From: Pedobacter endophyticus
GTDB lineage: Bacteria > Bacteroidota > Bacteroidia > Sphingobacteriales > Sphingobacteriaceae
DNA length: 64,000 nucleotides
Direction of reading: 5' to 3'
NCBI RefSeq assembly: GCF_015679185.1
Contig: NZ_CP064939.1
Location: 992,001 to 1,056,000 of the forward strand
Below, one piece after another: positions 18,701 through 27,522 of this stretch (position 1 is its first letter; every line of letters starts with the position of its first letter). A program made the position numbers and the translations under genes. Below the pieces are notes generated by a model, which saw only the letters and a list, made by a program, of their open reading frames with translations, did no database searches and was not told the origin of the DNA.

Positions 18701-18801
18701 TTGGCCTTGTTTGTACCAATTGCCGTTATGCAAATGGTGGCTACCATAACATGAGAAAAGGTGGACGAAAAGATTTTTTTTAGTAGAATTTTATATTTCA
18801 T
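15715..18801 (-). CDS. SusC/RagA TonB-dependent transporter 1
   Basis: A 1028-residue TonB-dependent outer-membrane importer. Domains in order: signal peptide, carboxypeptidase-regulatory-like domain (ITGKVTDDETKSPIPGVSV, about residues 60-140), TonB-box-like region DEVVVVGYGTQKKADVTGSV, plug domain with PSINIRGQNTLGGNQNVLI and DVLKDASATAVYGAQAANGV, then the 22-strand barrel ending with VFKGYSVGLNVTF. It imports oligosaccharides together with the downstream SusD. The start lies about 275 bases from a -7 box with the shared operator at 19107, giving an unusually long leader. The sensor kinase gene is divergent. Confidence 0.96.
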   Translation of the reverse strand: MKYKILLKKIFSSTFSHVMVATICITAIGTNKAKADGVGGNNPAGAKLLAFKTTDFQADIIITGKVTDDETKSPIPGVSVKVKGSTTTTVTDANGVYKISVPNQQAVLTFTYVGYDIQERTVGDVKNINIVLSSSQAKLDEVVVVGYGTQKKADVTGSVVRANLEDFRNAPTTNVASLLQGTVPGLNVGQVNRAGATPSINIRGQNTLGGNQNVLIILDGVQYNSSLTSINPDDIASIDVLKDASATAVYGAQAANGVILITSRKGTIGRTRISFSTQYATQKPNIDLKPMARDEYLDHIKYLYYDQAFLAPDFTQPNPAFDLVSKVDPSMKDASGNLLPNDFSWYDEATRTGSIIDNQLSVSGGTEKINYLLSGSITKNSGFINNDVQKRKTLRANIESKATDWLTVGLQSFGTFINEDGVEPNFENINLMSPLILPWDDNGNLRINPYNTNLTNPLLSYQADDYDRHNYFFANLYANVQLPIKGLTYRISFGNNYRLDLKYISSEYDANLTGQASKETTTYYDYTFDNLLTYNKTFGKHNFTGTLLYGSIERENSYTRAYSTGFSRLTLGYNNLQQGTNRFAVSNAWNEALNYQMFRLNYSYESKYLFTGTIRRDGFSGFAENNKYGIFPSLSVGWDISKEPFFKVNWVDNLKLRVGYGVAGNQTTRYSSLATVDVNAAYVFGDGGSTQFGQQVNSLSNPDLKWERTTGANVGLEFTVLKNRLSGVIEYYDTKTTDLLYSVNIPVVTGFGNILTNIGELRNKGFEVSLNSKNLNSGEFKWTSSLNFARNVNKVVKLLGDRNGDGVEDDLPQSGLFVGQPTAVIYDYRVNGIWQVGEQIPTGYSAGTYRIVDQNGDGVIDANDRTIIGSSAPAYRLSLLNNFQYKNFTLSVFLNSIQGGNKSYLANNTARIIRDDNAIRNNYLSGIDYWSPDNPNGKYPRSFVSATLNPPLFQNRSFVRLQDVSLSYKFSGKFVERLKLQNLNVFVSGKNLATWTSWDGWDPETNQGLTNNGRPVFKGYSVGLNVTF

Positions 18802-19077
18802 ATTTGGTTAGGATTGTAGTAAAGATGATTTGTATTGGCCACATACATTTTGGCACCCCGGCTGAAATGTGAAATGTTAAATACCGGAAGGCACAGATTT
18901 GTTAAGGGCTCTAGGTTTATCTCATATTCATATTTGGCGACTAAATGCTACTTTTTTTGCGAGCAACTGAAACCGGTTACTTACCGTTGGCTTTTAAAGC
19001 AGTGGGTTTTACCGTGCTTTTGGCCACATCTTTTGCGCAGCAAGCGATTCGGCGTTGGATATTTGGTTTCTTAATTT

Positions 19078-19134
19078 CAAAGTAAGAAAATATGCGCCGC
19101 TTATATTGTTCATTCTTTTGTCGTTTTATATCAA
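19078..19134 (-). promoter_or_regulatory. Operator-promoter unit 1 for SusC/SusD 1
   Basis: On the minus strand a 28-bp element reads TTGATAT...CGACAAAA...ATGAACA (19134 to 19107), followed after exactly 20 bases by the -7 box TTACTTTG (19085-19078). The same arrangement is found at 27178-27234 and 39223-39279. The TTGA and ATGA parts lie 21 bp apart as a direct repeat, fitting two helical turns and a tandem-binding AraC-type dimer that would cover the -33 region as an activator. Binding by the response regulator at 23061 is inferred. Confidence 0.7.
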
Positions 19135-19262
19135 GTTTGGTAAGCACCTAAAAAACTATGAGCGGTGGTCATGCGCAGAGATCAGTTTTCGAAAAAACAC
19201 AGGCGTTAGGATGATAGGTTAAACGCCCTATGGGTTAGCCAACTGAATGGAACACCAACTAT

Positions 19263-19353
19263 GAACGATCGTCATCCTTCCCGAAACTTCGGGAGGGATC
19301 TTACTGCTAATGCTTTAAGATTCCCGCCTGCGCGGGAAAGACGGCAAGAATAT
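19263..19353 (-). repeat. Mosaic interspersed repeat, copy 3
   Basis: Reverse copy with ends AACGATCGTCATCC and CCCGCCTGCGCGGGAAAGAC, and a palindromic insert TCCCGAAACTTCGGGA at about 19279-19294. Confidence 0.7.
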
Positions 19354-19435
19354 ATAAACGTCATCCATATTGATTCTTTTCGCTAAAGAACTAAACTACC
19401 ATTGACGTTATTACTCTGGGTTTAACGCACGGTCT

Positions 19436-19580
19436 CATTGTCCCTCTTTGGAGAGGGTTGCACAAACGAAAGATACCGGAATCCATACAAAGGGAGAGGA
19501 TTTTTTTTTGGAAATCATCCCCCTGCCCCCTTCGAAGGGGGACGCATGGCGCAGATAGCGAACGAATAAATCCCAAACGT
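19436..19580. repeat. Repeat family 3 (TCCCTCTTTGGAGAGGG ... CGAAGGGGGACGCATGG)
   Basis: Composite repeat with GGAGAGGGTTGCACAA, GGAATCCATACAAAGGGAGA, CCCCCTTCGAAGGGGG (a palindrome) and CGCAGATAGCGAACGAA. It recurs at 56528-56770 and in reverse at 52165-52378. No coding function is seen; it makes up much of the 19135-19700 gap. Confidence 0.65.
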
Positions 19581-19714
19581 CACTTTATGTTGATTTTTTT
19601 CGCTAAAAACTAAAACTCAGGATAACAATGCTTTGTTATTTCCTTAACTAAACAACATTGAGTTCACTGTGCAGTTATCGAAAACCACCGAGCGGAAGGT
19701 TTAACTTTTAAAAT

Positions 19715-19742
19715 TGTTCATCTTTTTGTCGATATGTATCAA
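19715..19742 (-). promoter_or_regulatory. 28-bp operator copy 2 (no -7 box)
   Basis: Aligns without gaps to the operator copies at 19107, 27207 and 39252: TTGATAC...CGACAAAA...ATGAACA on the minus strand. Unlike the other three it lacks the TTACTTTG box 20 bases downstream. It lies 134 bases upstream of the sensor kinase gene and could serve autoregulation or act as a distal site for SusC. Confidence 0.6.
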
Positions 19743-19854
19743 GGCCGAAACTAAACACGCAATAACCAACTGAATATCAGCCAATAAAAGTAATAGAGAT
19801 TGAGAACAAATTTTGCATAATTCAAAGGACAATACTACAACGCATCTAATTATA

Positions 19855-19862
19855 TATATTTG
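19855..19862 (+). promoter_or_regulatory. -7 box candidate of sensor kinase gene
   Basis: TATATTTG matches TAnnTTTG, 13 bases before the ATG. No good -33 box is seen at the expected distance, so the promoter may be weak or need an activator. Confidence 0.35.
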
Positions 19863-19875
19863 GGATTAACTTACT

Positions 19876-22800
19876 ATGCGGTCCCTATTATTATTTCTGT
19901 TGTTGTTTACTTGCGTTTTTGCAGTTTTTACCTGCAAAGGGCAATCTCATTACTTTAAGCAGTACCAGGCAGATGATGGGCTTGCGCATAATTCTGTAAA
20001 TGCGATTGTCCAGGATAGAAAGGGCCTGATTTGGATTGGAACACGCGGAGGCTTAAATCGTTTTGACGGCTACACGTTTAAAACCTTCAAAAACGAAAAA
20101 AGCAAGTTCGGGAATATTGGCAATAACATTATTATCTGTCTTGCCGAAGATAAAAAAGGCATGTTGTGGGTAGGTACCGGCCGCGGAATAATTAAATACG
20201 ATCCTTATAAAGAGGTTTTTACACCCCTGCAAACTGCACCGCAAAGCTACATCAACGCCATATTGATCGACCGCCACAATAATTTATTTTTTCTGGCTAA
20301 CCGGGCACTTTATAAATACGTTCAAAAAGAAAATAAAATAATCGATTTAAAAACAACAGCTTCGTGTATTGCGGTTAACAATAACGGCAACATCTTAATA
20401 GGCAACGATGATGGGCAGCTGACTACCTATAACCCGAACAACGGATGGAGAAGTACGGTGAGAATTATCGAAAAAAATGTGCCTTCAAACCTTCGATCTA
20501 TCAGTAAAGTATTCCCTATTGGCAACAACGAAATTTTAGTGGGCTGCTTTAAACGCGGACTTAAAAGTTACAATAGCAGCACCGGCGTAATCAAATCGCT
20601 CATTTTAAAAAACAGCGATAATACCGATATCTATGTTCGCGATATTACTGCGGGCGAGAAGCAAGAATATTGGGTGGCAACAGAATCGGGCATTTACATT
20701 TACAATTTGGCCACCAACACCAGTCAACTATTACGCAAACGCCCCGGCGATCCTTATTCTATTCCAGATAACGCCGTTTATACGGTTTGCCGTGATAACG
20801 AGGGGGGCATGTGGGCCGGCACCTATTTTGGCGGACTGAGCTACTTTTCGAAGAACAATGCGAGGTTTGAAAAGTATTACCCCCTGCTGGGCACCAATTC
20901 CATTTCGGGGAATGCGGTAAGGGAGATTTGCCCGGATAATAAGGGCGACTTGTGGATCGGTACGGAAGATGCGGGCGTAAACAAGTTTAACCCCAAAACA
21001 GGCCAGTTTACCAATTATACGGCCAACGGTAAGCCGGGCGATTTATCGTACCCCAACATCCACGGCCTGCTAGCATATGGCAACCAACTTTTTGTAGGGC
21101 CGTTTTTGCACGGAATGGAAATCCTCGACATTAAGAAGGGCACTGTGATTAATCGTTTTAAAACCATTGGCGAACCGAATGAAGAAACGAGCGATTTTGT
21201 GCTTTCTATTTATCTTTCAAAAGATAGCACCATATATGTTGGCACGGGCTATAATATGGGTTCGGGGCTTTTTATCTTTAATAAGGAGCGAAAAACTTTT
21301 AAACGGGTAAAACAAATCCCTACAAACTCGTACGTGTATGACATCCGCGAAGATCGGTTTGGCAATATCTGGACGGGTAGCGTATCTGACGGCGCCTATT
21401 ACTATCACCCGAAAACCGGTAAGCATGGCAATATTACTTTTGGCGATAAGGTAAACGGGAAAAGCGTACACGAGTTTCCGGTATGCGGTATTATGGAAGA
21501 TAGCAACAAGGCCATGTGGTTTACTACAGAGGGCAATGGTTTGATCAGGCTGAGTCCCGACCGAAAGGTGCTGAAAAAGTTCACCACCGAAAACGGCCTG
21601 CCAACAAACATCCTGTTCAGGGCTTTGGAAGATAATTCGAAACACCTGTGGATTAGCTCACTGAAAGGATTGATCTGTTTCGACCTCCAAACGGAGAAAT
21701 TTAAGATCTATACCAAATCAAATGGCTTAATTACCGATCAGTTTAACTTTAGTTCGGCTTATAAAGATGCAACAGGCCGAATGTACTTTGGTTCGGTAAG
21801 GGGAATGATCTCTTTTAACCCGAAAGATTTTGAGCATAAGGATAAGGCACCACCAACGTTTATTACCGGTTTTCAGATCAATGATAAAGAGGTTTTCCCC
21901 AACGTTGAAGATAGCCCGCTAACGAGGTCCATTTCGTATACCGATTCTATTGAGCTTGCGTACGATCAGAATAGTTTCAGCATCGAATTTGCCGCATTGA
22001 ATTATTCATCGCCCGAGGTTACGCGGTACGAATACATGATGCAGGGTTTAGATCAGGCTACCACGTATCTCAACAATAACAGAAAAGCCTATTTTACCGA
22101 TCTATCTCCGGGCAATTATACTTTTTTGGTAAGAGCAAAAAGCAATATTGGCAGCTGGACAGGTCAGGAGCGGCGTTTATTCATCAAAATTCGCCCACCA
22201 TTTTGGGAAAGTATTACGGCTTATGTGTGTTATTTGTTGCTGATTGCCACGGCATTGTTTTTTGCTATACGTTACTATCACCGTTACATCGAACGCAAAA
22301 ACAGGAACAAGCTAAGGCTGTTTGAGCACGAAAAGGAAAAAGAGATTTATCAGGCCAAAATAGAATTTTTCACAAATATTGCCCACGAGATACAAACGCC
22401 CTTAACGTTGATATTGGGGCCGGTTGAAATGATGATTGAGGACGCGGAAGAACAACCTTTAAAAGACAGCTTACTGATGGTAGAAAAAAATGCCAATCGC
22501 CTGGCGAAGCTTACCAATCAGCTGCTCGATTTCCGCAAAACAGAGATGCACCAGTTCGGGCTGAACTTTGTAAACACCAATATAAACAAGCTGCTTAAAG
22601 AGCAAATAGATGCCTTTAGGCAAGAGGCCCAAAAGAGCAAAATTGTGCTCGAGCTTGAACTGCCTGAAAAAAACGTAATTGCATTTACCGACAGAGAAGC
22701 GCTGATTAAGATCTGTAACAACCTCATTTCTAATGCAATTAAGTACGGCAGTAGCGTTGTTAGCGTCATTTTATCTTTGCCTGATGAAAATGCCGGGCTA

Positions 22801-23058
22801 TTTACCATTACGTTTACAAATGATGGCCGGGGAATACCGCAACAATATCAATCGCAGGTATTCGAGCCGTTTTTTAGGTTGTATGGCAAAGATAAGCCGG
22901 GAACGGGAATAGGGCTTTCGCTCGCGAAATCGTTAACGGAATTACATAACGGTTCGTTAAATTTGGAAAGTGAGGCAAACAAAGTGGTATTTAAGTTAAC
23001 CTTACCCATTCACCAGGAGTTTGAATTTAAATTGAGTAGTTGGAAAAAGATAAAGTAA
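19876..23058 (+). CDS. Two-component sensor kinase with Reg_prop propellers
   Basis: A 1060-residue sensor of the Bacteroidota hybrid-two-component type, but ending after the kinase. Signal peptide MRSLLLFLLLFTCVFAVFTC; about fourteen Reg_prop blades (motifs like DRKGLIWIGTRGGLNRFD, NEGGMWAGTYFGGL) forming two periplasmic propellers; a Y_Y_Y domain (about 690-765) with LDQATTYLNNNRKAYFTDLS; one transmembrane helix (about 778-798); a HisKA domain with the phospho-accepting His837 in AHEIQTPLT; and HATPase with NLISNAIKYG and NDGRGIP. It should sense an oligosaccharide and phosphorylate the adjacent regulator. The receiver and AraC domains, normally fused, are encoded separately two bases downstream. 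Confidence 0.93.
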   Translation: MRSLLLFLLLFTCVFAVFTCKGQSHYFKQYQADDGLAHNSVNAIVQDRKGLIWIGTRGGLNRFDGYTFKTFKNEKSKFGNIGNNIIICLAEDKKGMLWVGTGRGIIKYDPYKEVFTPLQTAPQSYINAILIDRHNNLFFLANRALYKYVQKENKIIDLKTTASCIAVNNNGNILIGNDDGQLTTYNPNNGWRSTVRIIEKNVPSNLRSISKVFPIGNNEILVGCFKRGLKSYNSSTGVIKSLILKNSDNTDIYVRDITAGEKQEYWVATESGIYIYNLATNTSQLLRKRPGDPYSIPDNAVYTVCRDNEGGMWAGTYFGGLSYFSKNNARFEKYYPLLGTNSISGNAVREICPDNKGDLWIGTEDAGVNKFNPKTGQFTNYTANGKPGDLSYPNIHGLLAYGNQLFVGPFLHGMEILDIKKGTVINRFKTIGEPNEETSDFVLSIYLSKDSTIYVGTGYNMGSGLFIFNKERKTFKRVKQIPTNSYVYDIREDRFGNIWTGSVSDGAYYYHPKTGKHGNITFGDKVNGKSVHEFPVCGIMEDSNKAMWFTTEGNGLIRLSPDRKVLKKFTTENGLPTNILFRALEDNSKHLWISSLKGLICFDLQTEKFKIYTKSNGLITDQFNFSSAYKDATGRMYFGSVRGMISFNPKDFEHKDKAPPTFITGFQINDKEVFPNVEDSPLTRSISYTDSIELAYDQNSFSIEFAALNYSSPEVTRYEYMMQGLDQATTYLNNNRKAYFTDLSPGNYTFLVRAKSNIGSWTGQERRLFIKIRPPFWESITAYVCYLLLIATALFFAIRYYHRYIERKNRNKLRLFEHEKEKEIYQAKIEFFTNIAHEIQTPLTLILGPVEMMIEDAEEQPLKDSLLMVEKNANRLAKLTNQLLDFRKTEMHQFGLNFVNTNINKLLKEQIDAFRQEAQKSKIVLELELPEKNVIAFTDREALIKICNNLISNAIKYGSSVVSVILSLPDENAGLFTITFTNDGRGIPQQYQSQVFEPFFRLYGKDKPGTGIGLSLAKSLTELHNGSLNLESEANKVVFKLTLPIHQEFEFKLSSWKKIK

Positions 23059-23060
23059 AC

Positions 23061-23837
23061 ATGAGCGATACGATTTTAATTGTTGATGATAATGAGGATA
23101 TCCTTGAATTTTTGACAAAGGTTTTTACAAAAACCTACAAGCTGCACCTGGCCACGAGTGGAGAGGCTGCTCAACAACTCTTAGAAAAGGAAAACGTAGA
23201 TCTTATCATTTCTGATATTATGATGCCCGGCATTGATGGCTTTGAGCTCTGCAAATCGATTAAATCGAACGTTGAGTTTTGCCATATACCGATTATATTG
23301 TTGACATCGAAAAACACGTATAAAGCAAATATAGAGGGCTTAGAAGTTGGCGCAGACCTGTATGTTAACAAGCCTTTTTCGCCGCAATTGTTGCGTGTAC
23401 AGGTGGCCAACCTGCTTCAAAATCGCTTAAAAATAAAGGCCCATATTGCCAGTTCGCCCTTTGAGGATGTACGGGTGGTTGCCAACTCCAAAACCGAAGA
23501 AGCATTTTTGAAAAGACTTGATGAGTATGTGCGCAAGAATATTCAAGATCCCTATCTGGATATCGATCAACTGGCAGAGCACATGCACATGAGCCGACCT
23601 ACGCTTTACCGCAAAATAAAAGCAATATCGTCGTTATCGCCGAAAGAATTGATCGATGTTACCCGACTTAAAAAAGCGACCAAATTGATTGCTCAAAATG
23701 AATTTACCTTTTTTGAGATTGCAAAAATGGTGGGTTTCGGTTCCCAAAGTCTGTTTAATAAAAACTTTTTAAGGTATTTTAAGGTATCGCCACAAGAATA
23801 TATGAATTCGCTTAGTAAGGATGCCGGGGATAGTTAG
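23061..23837 (+). CDS. Response regulator with AraC-type DNA-binding domain
   Basis: A 258-residue transcription factor made of the two domains missing from the preceding kinase. The receiver has the acidic pair in ILIVDDNED, phospho-acceptor Asp52 in LIISDIMMPGIDGFE, and the switch lysine in LYVNKPFSP. The C-terminal AraC helix-turn-helix domain contains LDIDQLAEHMHMSRPTLYRK and FFEIAKMVGFGSQSLFNK. I chose the ATG two bases after the kinase stop over a TTG inside the kinase gene. It probably activates glycan genes by binding the repeated 28-bp element seen at four places; that is inference from domain type and direct-repeat spacing. Confidence 0.93.
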   Translation: MSDTILIVDDNEDILEFLTKVFTKTYKLHLATSGEAAQQLLEKENVDLIISDIMMPGIDGFELCKSIKSNVEFCHIPIILLTSKNTYKANIEGLEVGADLYVNKPFSPQLLRVQVANLLQNRLKIKAHIASSPFEDVRVVANSKTEEAFLKRLDEYVRKNIQDPYLDIDQLAEHMHMSRPTLYRKIKAISSLSPKELIDVTRLKKATKLIAQNEFTFFEIAKMVGFGSQSLFNKNFLRYFKVSPQEYMNSLSKDAGDS

Positions 23838-24099
23838 TATTCTGTTGATCATAAATACAGTGATAATTGTCACCCTGAGCAGATTCGAAGTGCAAATGCA
23901 CGAGGCTTCGACTCCGCTCAGCCTGACAAAGCATCATTACCATTACACTAACTCTTAAAATAGGACGCGGTCTGCTCAACATAATTAATCTCCTACCCTC
24001 CTCACCAAACGGGACTGAGTTACATGCCCCACAGCGCTTTGCCACAAACCTATGTTTTCTATGTGGTTGAAAATGAAAATATTATTAACCTCATCGGAT

Positions 24100-24425
24100 C
24101 CTGCGCAGGCGGGAATCTTATAACCTTAGCATTAAGATCCCCAGTCAAGCTGAGGATGACGACCGTTCATGTAGTGTCTTATACATAATACACAATCACG
24201 TCAAAGGTAGAGGTAATTTATGGGGTAAAAATCAATATGAATGACGTAAATTATTCTTGCCGTCATTCCCGCGCAGGCGGGAATCCTAAAGCGTGGCGCT
24301 TTTTTTGCATTAAGATTCCCAGTCAAGCTGGGAATGGCGACCGTTCATGTAGTGTCTTATACATATTAAACAATCACGTCAATGGTAGGGGTAATTGTGG
24401 GGTAAAAATCAATATGAATGACGTT
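24100..24425 (+). repeat. Mosaic repeat copies 4 and 5 as a 178-bp tandem duplication
   Basis: Two main-repeat copies (ends TGCGCAGGCGGGAATC and GACCGTTCATGTAGTGTCTT) lie in tandem. The block from the GACCGTTCATG end through CAATCACGTCAA and AAAAATCAATATGAATGACG recurs 178 bases later with few changes. The flanks 23838-24099 and 24547-24755 contain further repeat ends (for example GCTTCGACTCCGCTCAGCC near 23903) and no gene. Confidence 0.65.
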
Positions 24426-24454
24426 GTTTTTTAGAAAAATACGCTAAGAAGCAT

Positions 24455-24546
24455 CGTCATTTCGAGCGTAGCCGAGAAATCTTTATTCAAGGTTCAAAGA
24501 TTTCTCCTCAAAAGGAGCTCCTATGGAGCACTTCAGTCAAATGACG
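24455..24546. repeat. Repeat family 2 hairpin, copy 1
   Basis: Whole copy of an inverted repeat: CGTCATTTCGAGCG, AGCCGAGAAATCTT, loop, AAGATTTCTCC, AGGAGCTCC and ending CAAATGACG. Its ends and inner arms pair. Other copies: 39353-39450 (whole), 29793-29820 and 12084-12123 (partial). Confidence 0.65.
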
Positions 24547-24755
24547 ATTTTTAATGTTTTCAGAAAACGTCAATAGTAGGTACGAAAAATCTGCAACCTA
24601 CATCCTACCATCCCTGCCTACTCACTTACCCTCTTTGGCAGCGGTTTTTTGACGTTCTGCGTTTCATCGCTTGGTGATCCTTCGTTATACTGAGGATGAC
24701 AGCGTAAAACCCTGTCATCACAACGCTTTGTTTTTTTAAAATTAAAAAACGTTAA

Positions 24756-24778
24756 AACCCTCCCTTTTGGGGAGGGTT
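24756..24778 (-). terminator. Terminator of the DUF1080-Gfo operon
   Basis: Arms AACCCTCCC and GGGAGGGTT with a 5-base loop, 10 bases past the stop of the oxidoreductase on the minus strand. On that strand the hairpin is followed by TTTTAACGTTTTTT, fitting intrinsic termination. Confidence 0.55.
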
Positions 24779-24788
24779 GGTTGAGGCG

Positions 24789-26144
24789 CTAATACTTAAA
24801 AACCTTTCCGTTTACCATCACCTCCTGCCGTTTTGCATCAAAGGTTGCTTTGCCGCCGGTATGTACCGCGGCGTTTGTCATGATGTTTGCTATGGAGTGC
24901 TGGTAACCTGCTTCAACGGGAGCGTTTGGTTCTTTTCTACTGCGTATGCATTCTAACCAGTTGCGCATGTGATTGGAGCTTAATACATCGGCGCCGGTAT
25001 TGGCAGAAGCCGCGGCCGCCGATGGCGCTGCAAGTTTAATTTCGGGAAGCAAATTTGGCTGCATCTTCATTGCCGCTGCCGCTCGTGCTGTTAACCCACC
25101 TTGTGGCGATATAGTATTGGTAATGAGGTTTAACTCTCCCCCGTTCGAGTAATAAATTTCTGCAGGCCTTTCATCGCCGTTATGCATTCGGGATGTAAAT
25201 ACCACCTGAAAGCCTTTGCTCATATCATCAAGCGGACCGTAATCGAAAACAGCAGTGGTTGTGTCCCAATTTCTACGACCATCTTTCCATTGATAAATGC
25301 CACCGTTGGCGGTTACGCTACGCGGATGTGCGAGGCCGGTAAACCAATGTACGGTATCAATCTGGTGACTCATCCATTGCCCCGGCATGCCAGATGAATA
25401 AGGCCAGAAAAGGCGGTATTCAAGATAAATCCTCGGATCGAACGGCTCATAGGGGCGGTTCAACAAAAACCGTTTCCAGTCGGTATCCTGTTCTTTCAGC
25501 TTGGCTACCAAATCGGGGCGGCGCCAGCGGCCCGGCTGGTTTACGTTCCAGCTCAGCTCTACCATGGTAATATCGCCAAATTTTCCCTCCTTAATAAAAT
25601 CAGCTGCAGCCTGATAATTTTGTCCGCTACGGCGCTGCGAACCAATTTGTAAGATCTGTTTAGATGATCGAACGGCTTTTAAGGCCGCACGGGCATCGTC
25701 CATCGTTTCGGCGAAAGGCTTTTCGCAGTATACATCCTTTTTATTCTTTACCGCTTCGATGGCGTGCGAGGCATGTGCAAAATCGGGCGTACTAATAATT
25801 ACCGCATCGAGATCTTTCATTCCATAAAGCTCATCGTTGTTTTTAAAGGAAGTGATATCGTGACCGATCTTTTTAGTAATATACTCGGTTCCAAGATCGC
25901 GGCGATAACTCCATAAATCGGAAAGCGCAACAATGTCGAAGTTCAGTTCTTTATTATGGTTTAAAAAGCAAGGAAACAGGGTGTCTTTAAATCGATCAGA
26001 AAAACCCACTACGCCAACCCTCACCCGATCGTTGGCACCGATAATGTTGGCGTAACTTTTAGCCGACATCCCAAAAGTGCCTACATAGGTTCCAGCTGCC
26101 GCAATTGCTGCTTTTTTAATAAAATCTCTTCTTGATTCTTCCAT
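24789..26144 (-). CDS. Gfo/Idh/MocA family oxidoreductase, Tat-exported
   Basis: A 451-residue NAD(P)-dependent sugar oxidoreductase. A twin-arginine signal is evident: SRRDFIKKAAIAAAGTYVG at residues 4-22. The Rossmann start VRVGVVGFSDRF follows, then the family EKPFAETMDDA motif near residue 145 and a long C-terminal beta-sheet domain. Exported members of this group, paired with DUF1080 proteins, are implicated in oxidising sugars at C3. It starts 9 bases after the DUF1080 gene ends, so the two form one operon, which is preceded by operator copy 3. The cofactor in the periplasm would be tightly bound; that point is inferred. Confidence 0.9.
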   Translation of the reverse strand: MEESRRDFIKKAAIAAAGTYVGTFGMSAKSYANIIGANDRVRVGVVGFSDRFKDTLFPCFLNHNKELNFDIVALSDLWSYRRDLGTEYITKKIGHDITSFKNNDELYGMKDLDAVIISTPDFAHASHAIEAVKNKKDVYCEKPFAETMDDARAALKAVRSSKQILQIGSQRRSGQNYQAAADFIKEGKFGDITMVELSWNVNQPGRWRRPDLVAKLKEQDTDWKRFLLNRPYEPFDPRIYLEYRLFWPYSSGMPGQWMSHQIDTVHWFTGLAHPRSVTANGGIYQWKDGRRNWDTTTAVFDYGPLDDMSKGFQVVFTSRMHNGDERPAEIYYSNGGELNLITNTISPQGGLTARAAAAMKMQPNLLPEIKLAAPSAAAASANTGADVLSSNHMRNWLECIRSRKEPNAPVEAGYQHSIANIMTNAAVHTGGKATFDAKRQEVMVNGKVFKY

Positions 26145-26153
26145 AGCCTTGCT

Positions 26154-26891
26154 TTACTTAAGTTTCTTTATCTTAATGTTTCTGTACGATACCTTATTGC
26201 CGTGATCCTGAATGAGGATGTGGCCTTGTTTCGCTTCGCCAAAGTTTTTCCAGTTTTTGTATTTGCTACCCTCAACCAGCGTTTTGAATTCGCTCGAGCC
26301 GCGTTCGTATTCCACAACCTTTACACCGTTTAGCCAGTGCTCCACATGGTTGTTGGGGTAAACCCTCACCTCTCCACTGTTCCATTCGCCAATCGGCTTA
26401 ATTACCGATGCAGGTTTATTAGATGGGATAAGATCATAAAGCGACCCTAGTTTGCGGTTGCCGTTTTTGCCGAGCTTAGCATCCGGGTGCTTTTCATCAT
26501 CCAACACCTGAAACTCTAAACCTATGCCCGATAGGTTGGTTTTTTCTTCTTCTGTTACAAAATACTTTATGCCACTGTTGGCGCCCGGGGTTAATTTAAA
26601 ATCGAACTTTAATATAAACGCCGAAAATTGGTCGCGGGTAACGATATCACCTCCCGAGCCCTGCTCCCTTCCGTTTGATGCCAATACCGTTAAAACGCCA
26701 TTGTTCATTTCCCAGCCCTTGGCAGGAAACTGTTCTTTAAATATAGCACGCCAACCCGTTGCATCCTTTCCATTCCAGAGCAGTTTATAACCTTCCTTTT
26801 TTTCGCTCTTGCTAAGGGTATTCTGTGCATAAGCCAGGTTTACTGCGAACATACCTAATAGTAGCGTGTAAATTAACCTATTGTTTTTCAT
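26154..26891 (-). CDS. DUF1080 (3-keto-disaccharide hydrolase-like) protein
   Basis: A 245-residue secreted protein with signal peptide [22 protein letters not shown] and a concanavalin-like jelly roll of the DUF1080 family. Signatures are [35 protein letters not shown] and [20 protein letters not shown]. The family is named after 3-keto-disaccharide hydrolases that split glycosides already oxidised at C3, which would fit the downstream Gfo/Idh/MocA enzyme. Direct evidence for that reaction is not in the sequence. It is the first gene of the operon. A leader of about 280 bases separates it from the promoter at 27178-27185. Confidence 0.88.
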   Translation of the reverse strand: MKNNRLIYTLLLGMFAVNLAYAQNTLSKSEKKEGYKLLWNGKDATGWRAIFKEQFPAKGWEMNNGVLTVLASNGREQGSGGDIVTRDQFSAFILKFDFKLTPGANSGIKYFVTEEEKTNLSGIGLEFQVLDDEKHPDAKLGKNGNRKLGSLYDLIPSNKPASVIKPIGEWNSGEVRVYPNNHVEHWLNGVKVVEYERGSSEFKTLVEGSKYKNWKNFGEAKQGHILIQDHGNKVSYRNIKIKKLK

Positions 26892-27177
26892 TAAATTTAG
26901 TTTTATATGTGTTTTAATTGTATTTCTTCGAACTCAGTTTAAAGGATATTACCGATCCAAAATTGTAGCATCAAGGCTAAGGGTTTATTTACTATTTCTA
27001 TACCATGAAGTTGCTTTGGAATAGCGGTTTTGATACGAATAAGCATTGTTAGTATTGAGATTACGCCTACGATGAGCAAGACAAAAAATTTCGGCTTCAT
27101 AAATATCCAGCAGCTTCTTAAACAACTAATTCTTGTTATTCAAACTCCGAAGCAAGTTTATAATTGGTTTCTATTTT

Positions 27178-27234
27178 CAAAGTAAGCCAATGCACATGGT
27201 AAAATATGTTCAATTTATTGTCGATTTGTCTCAA
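27178..27234 (-). promoter_or_regulatory. Operator-promoter unit 3 for DUF1080-Gfo operon
   Basis: Minus strand: TTGAGAC...CGACAATA...TTGAACA (27234 to 27207), then exactly 20 bases, then TTACTTTG (27185-27178). It is the same architecture as unit 1, including the bases GAAA after the -7 box. The rest of the 26892-27522 gap shows no gene. The plus-strand GH43 gene starts 290 bases on and has no copy in its own direction. Confidence 0.68.
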
Positions 27235-27522
27235 TTGCATGAACAAAAAGCGATTGAAAAAACAGTTCGCCGAGTTCAATATTGACTTGGTTGCAAAGGC
27301 GTGAATTCAACTTTAATTCAACAAAAAATTAATATACAATAAGTTACAATTTCCAAAAACGATACATTGATCAACATTGCTTACGGTATTTGCAGCCTTG
27401 GTTGCTGAGCAAAACGATGTTGGCAGCCGATGGCTCGGGGCTGCCCCACCTATCTTCATGCTTATAATTGCTTACTTTCGAGAAAATAACACTAACAAAA
27501 AATAGCTTTTACATTTAATTAC

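Noticed and set aside
14034..18801. SusC/SusD locus as a siderophore system
   Set aside because: The presence of SusD and the nearby GH105, GH43 and Reg_prop sensor kinase fit glycan uptake; no FecI/FecR genes are seen.
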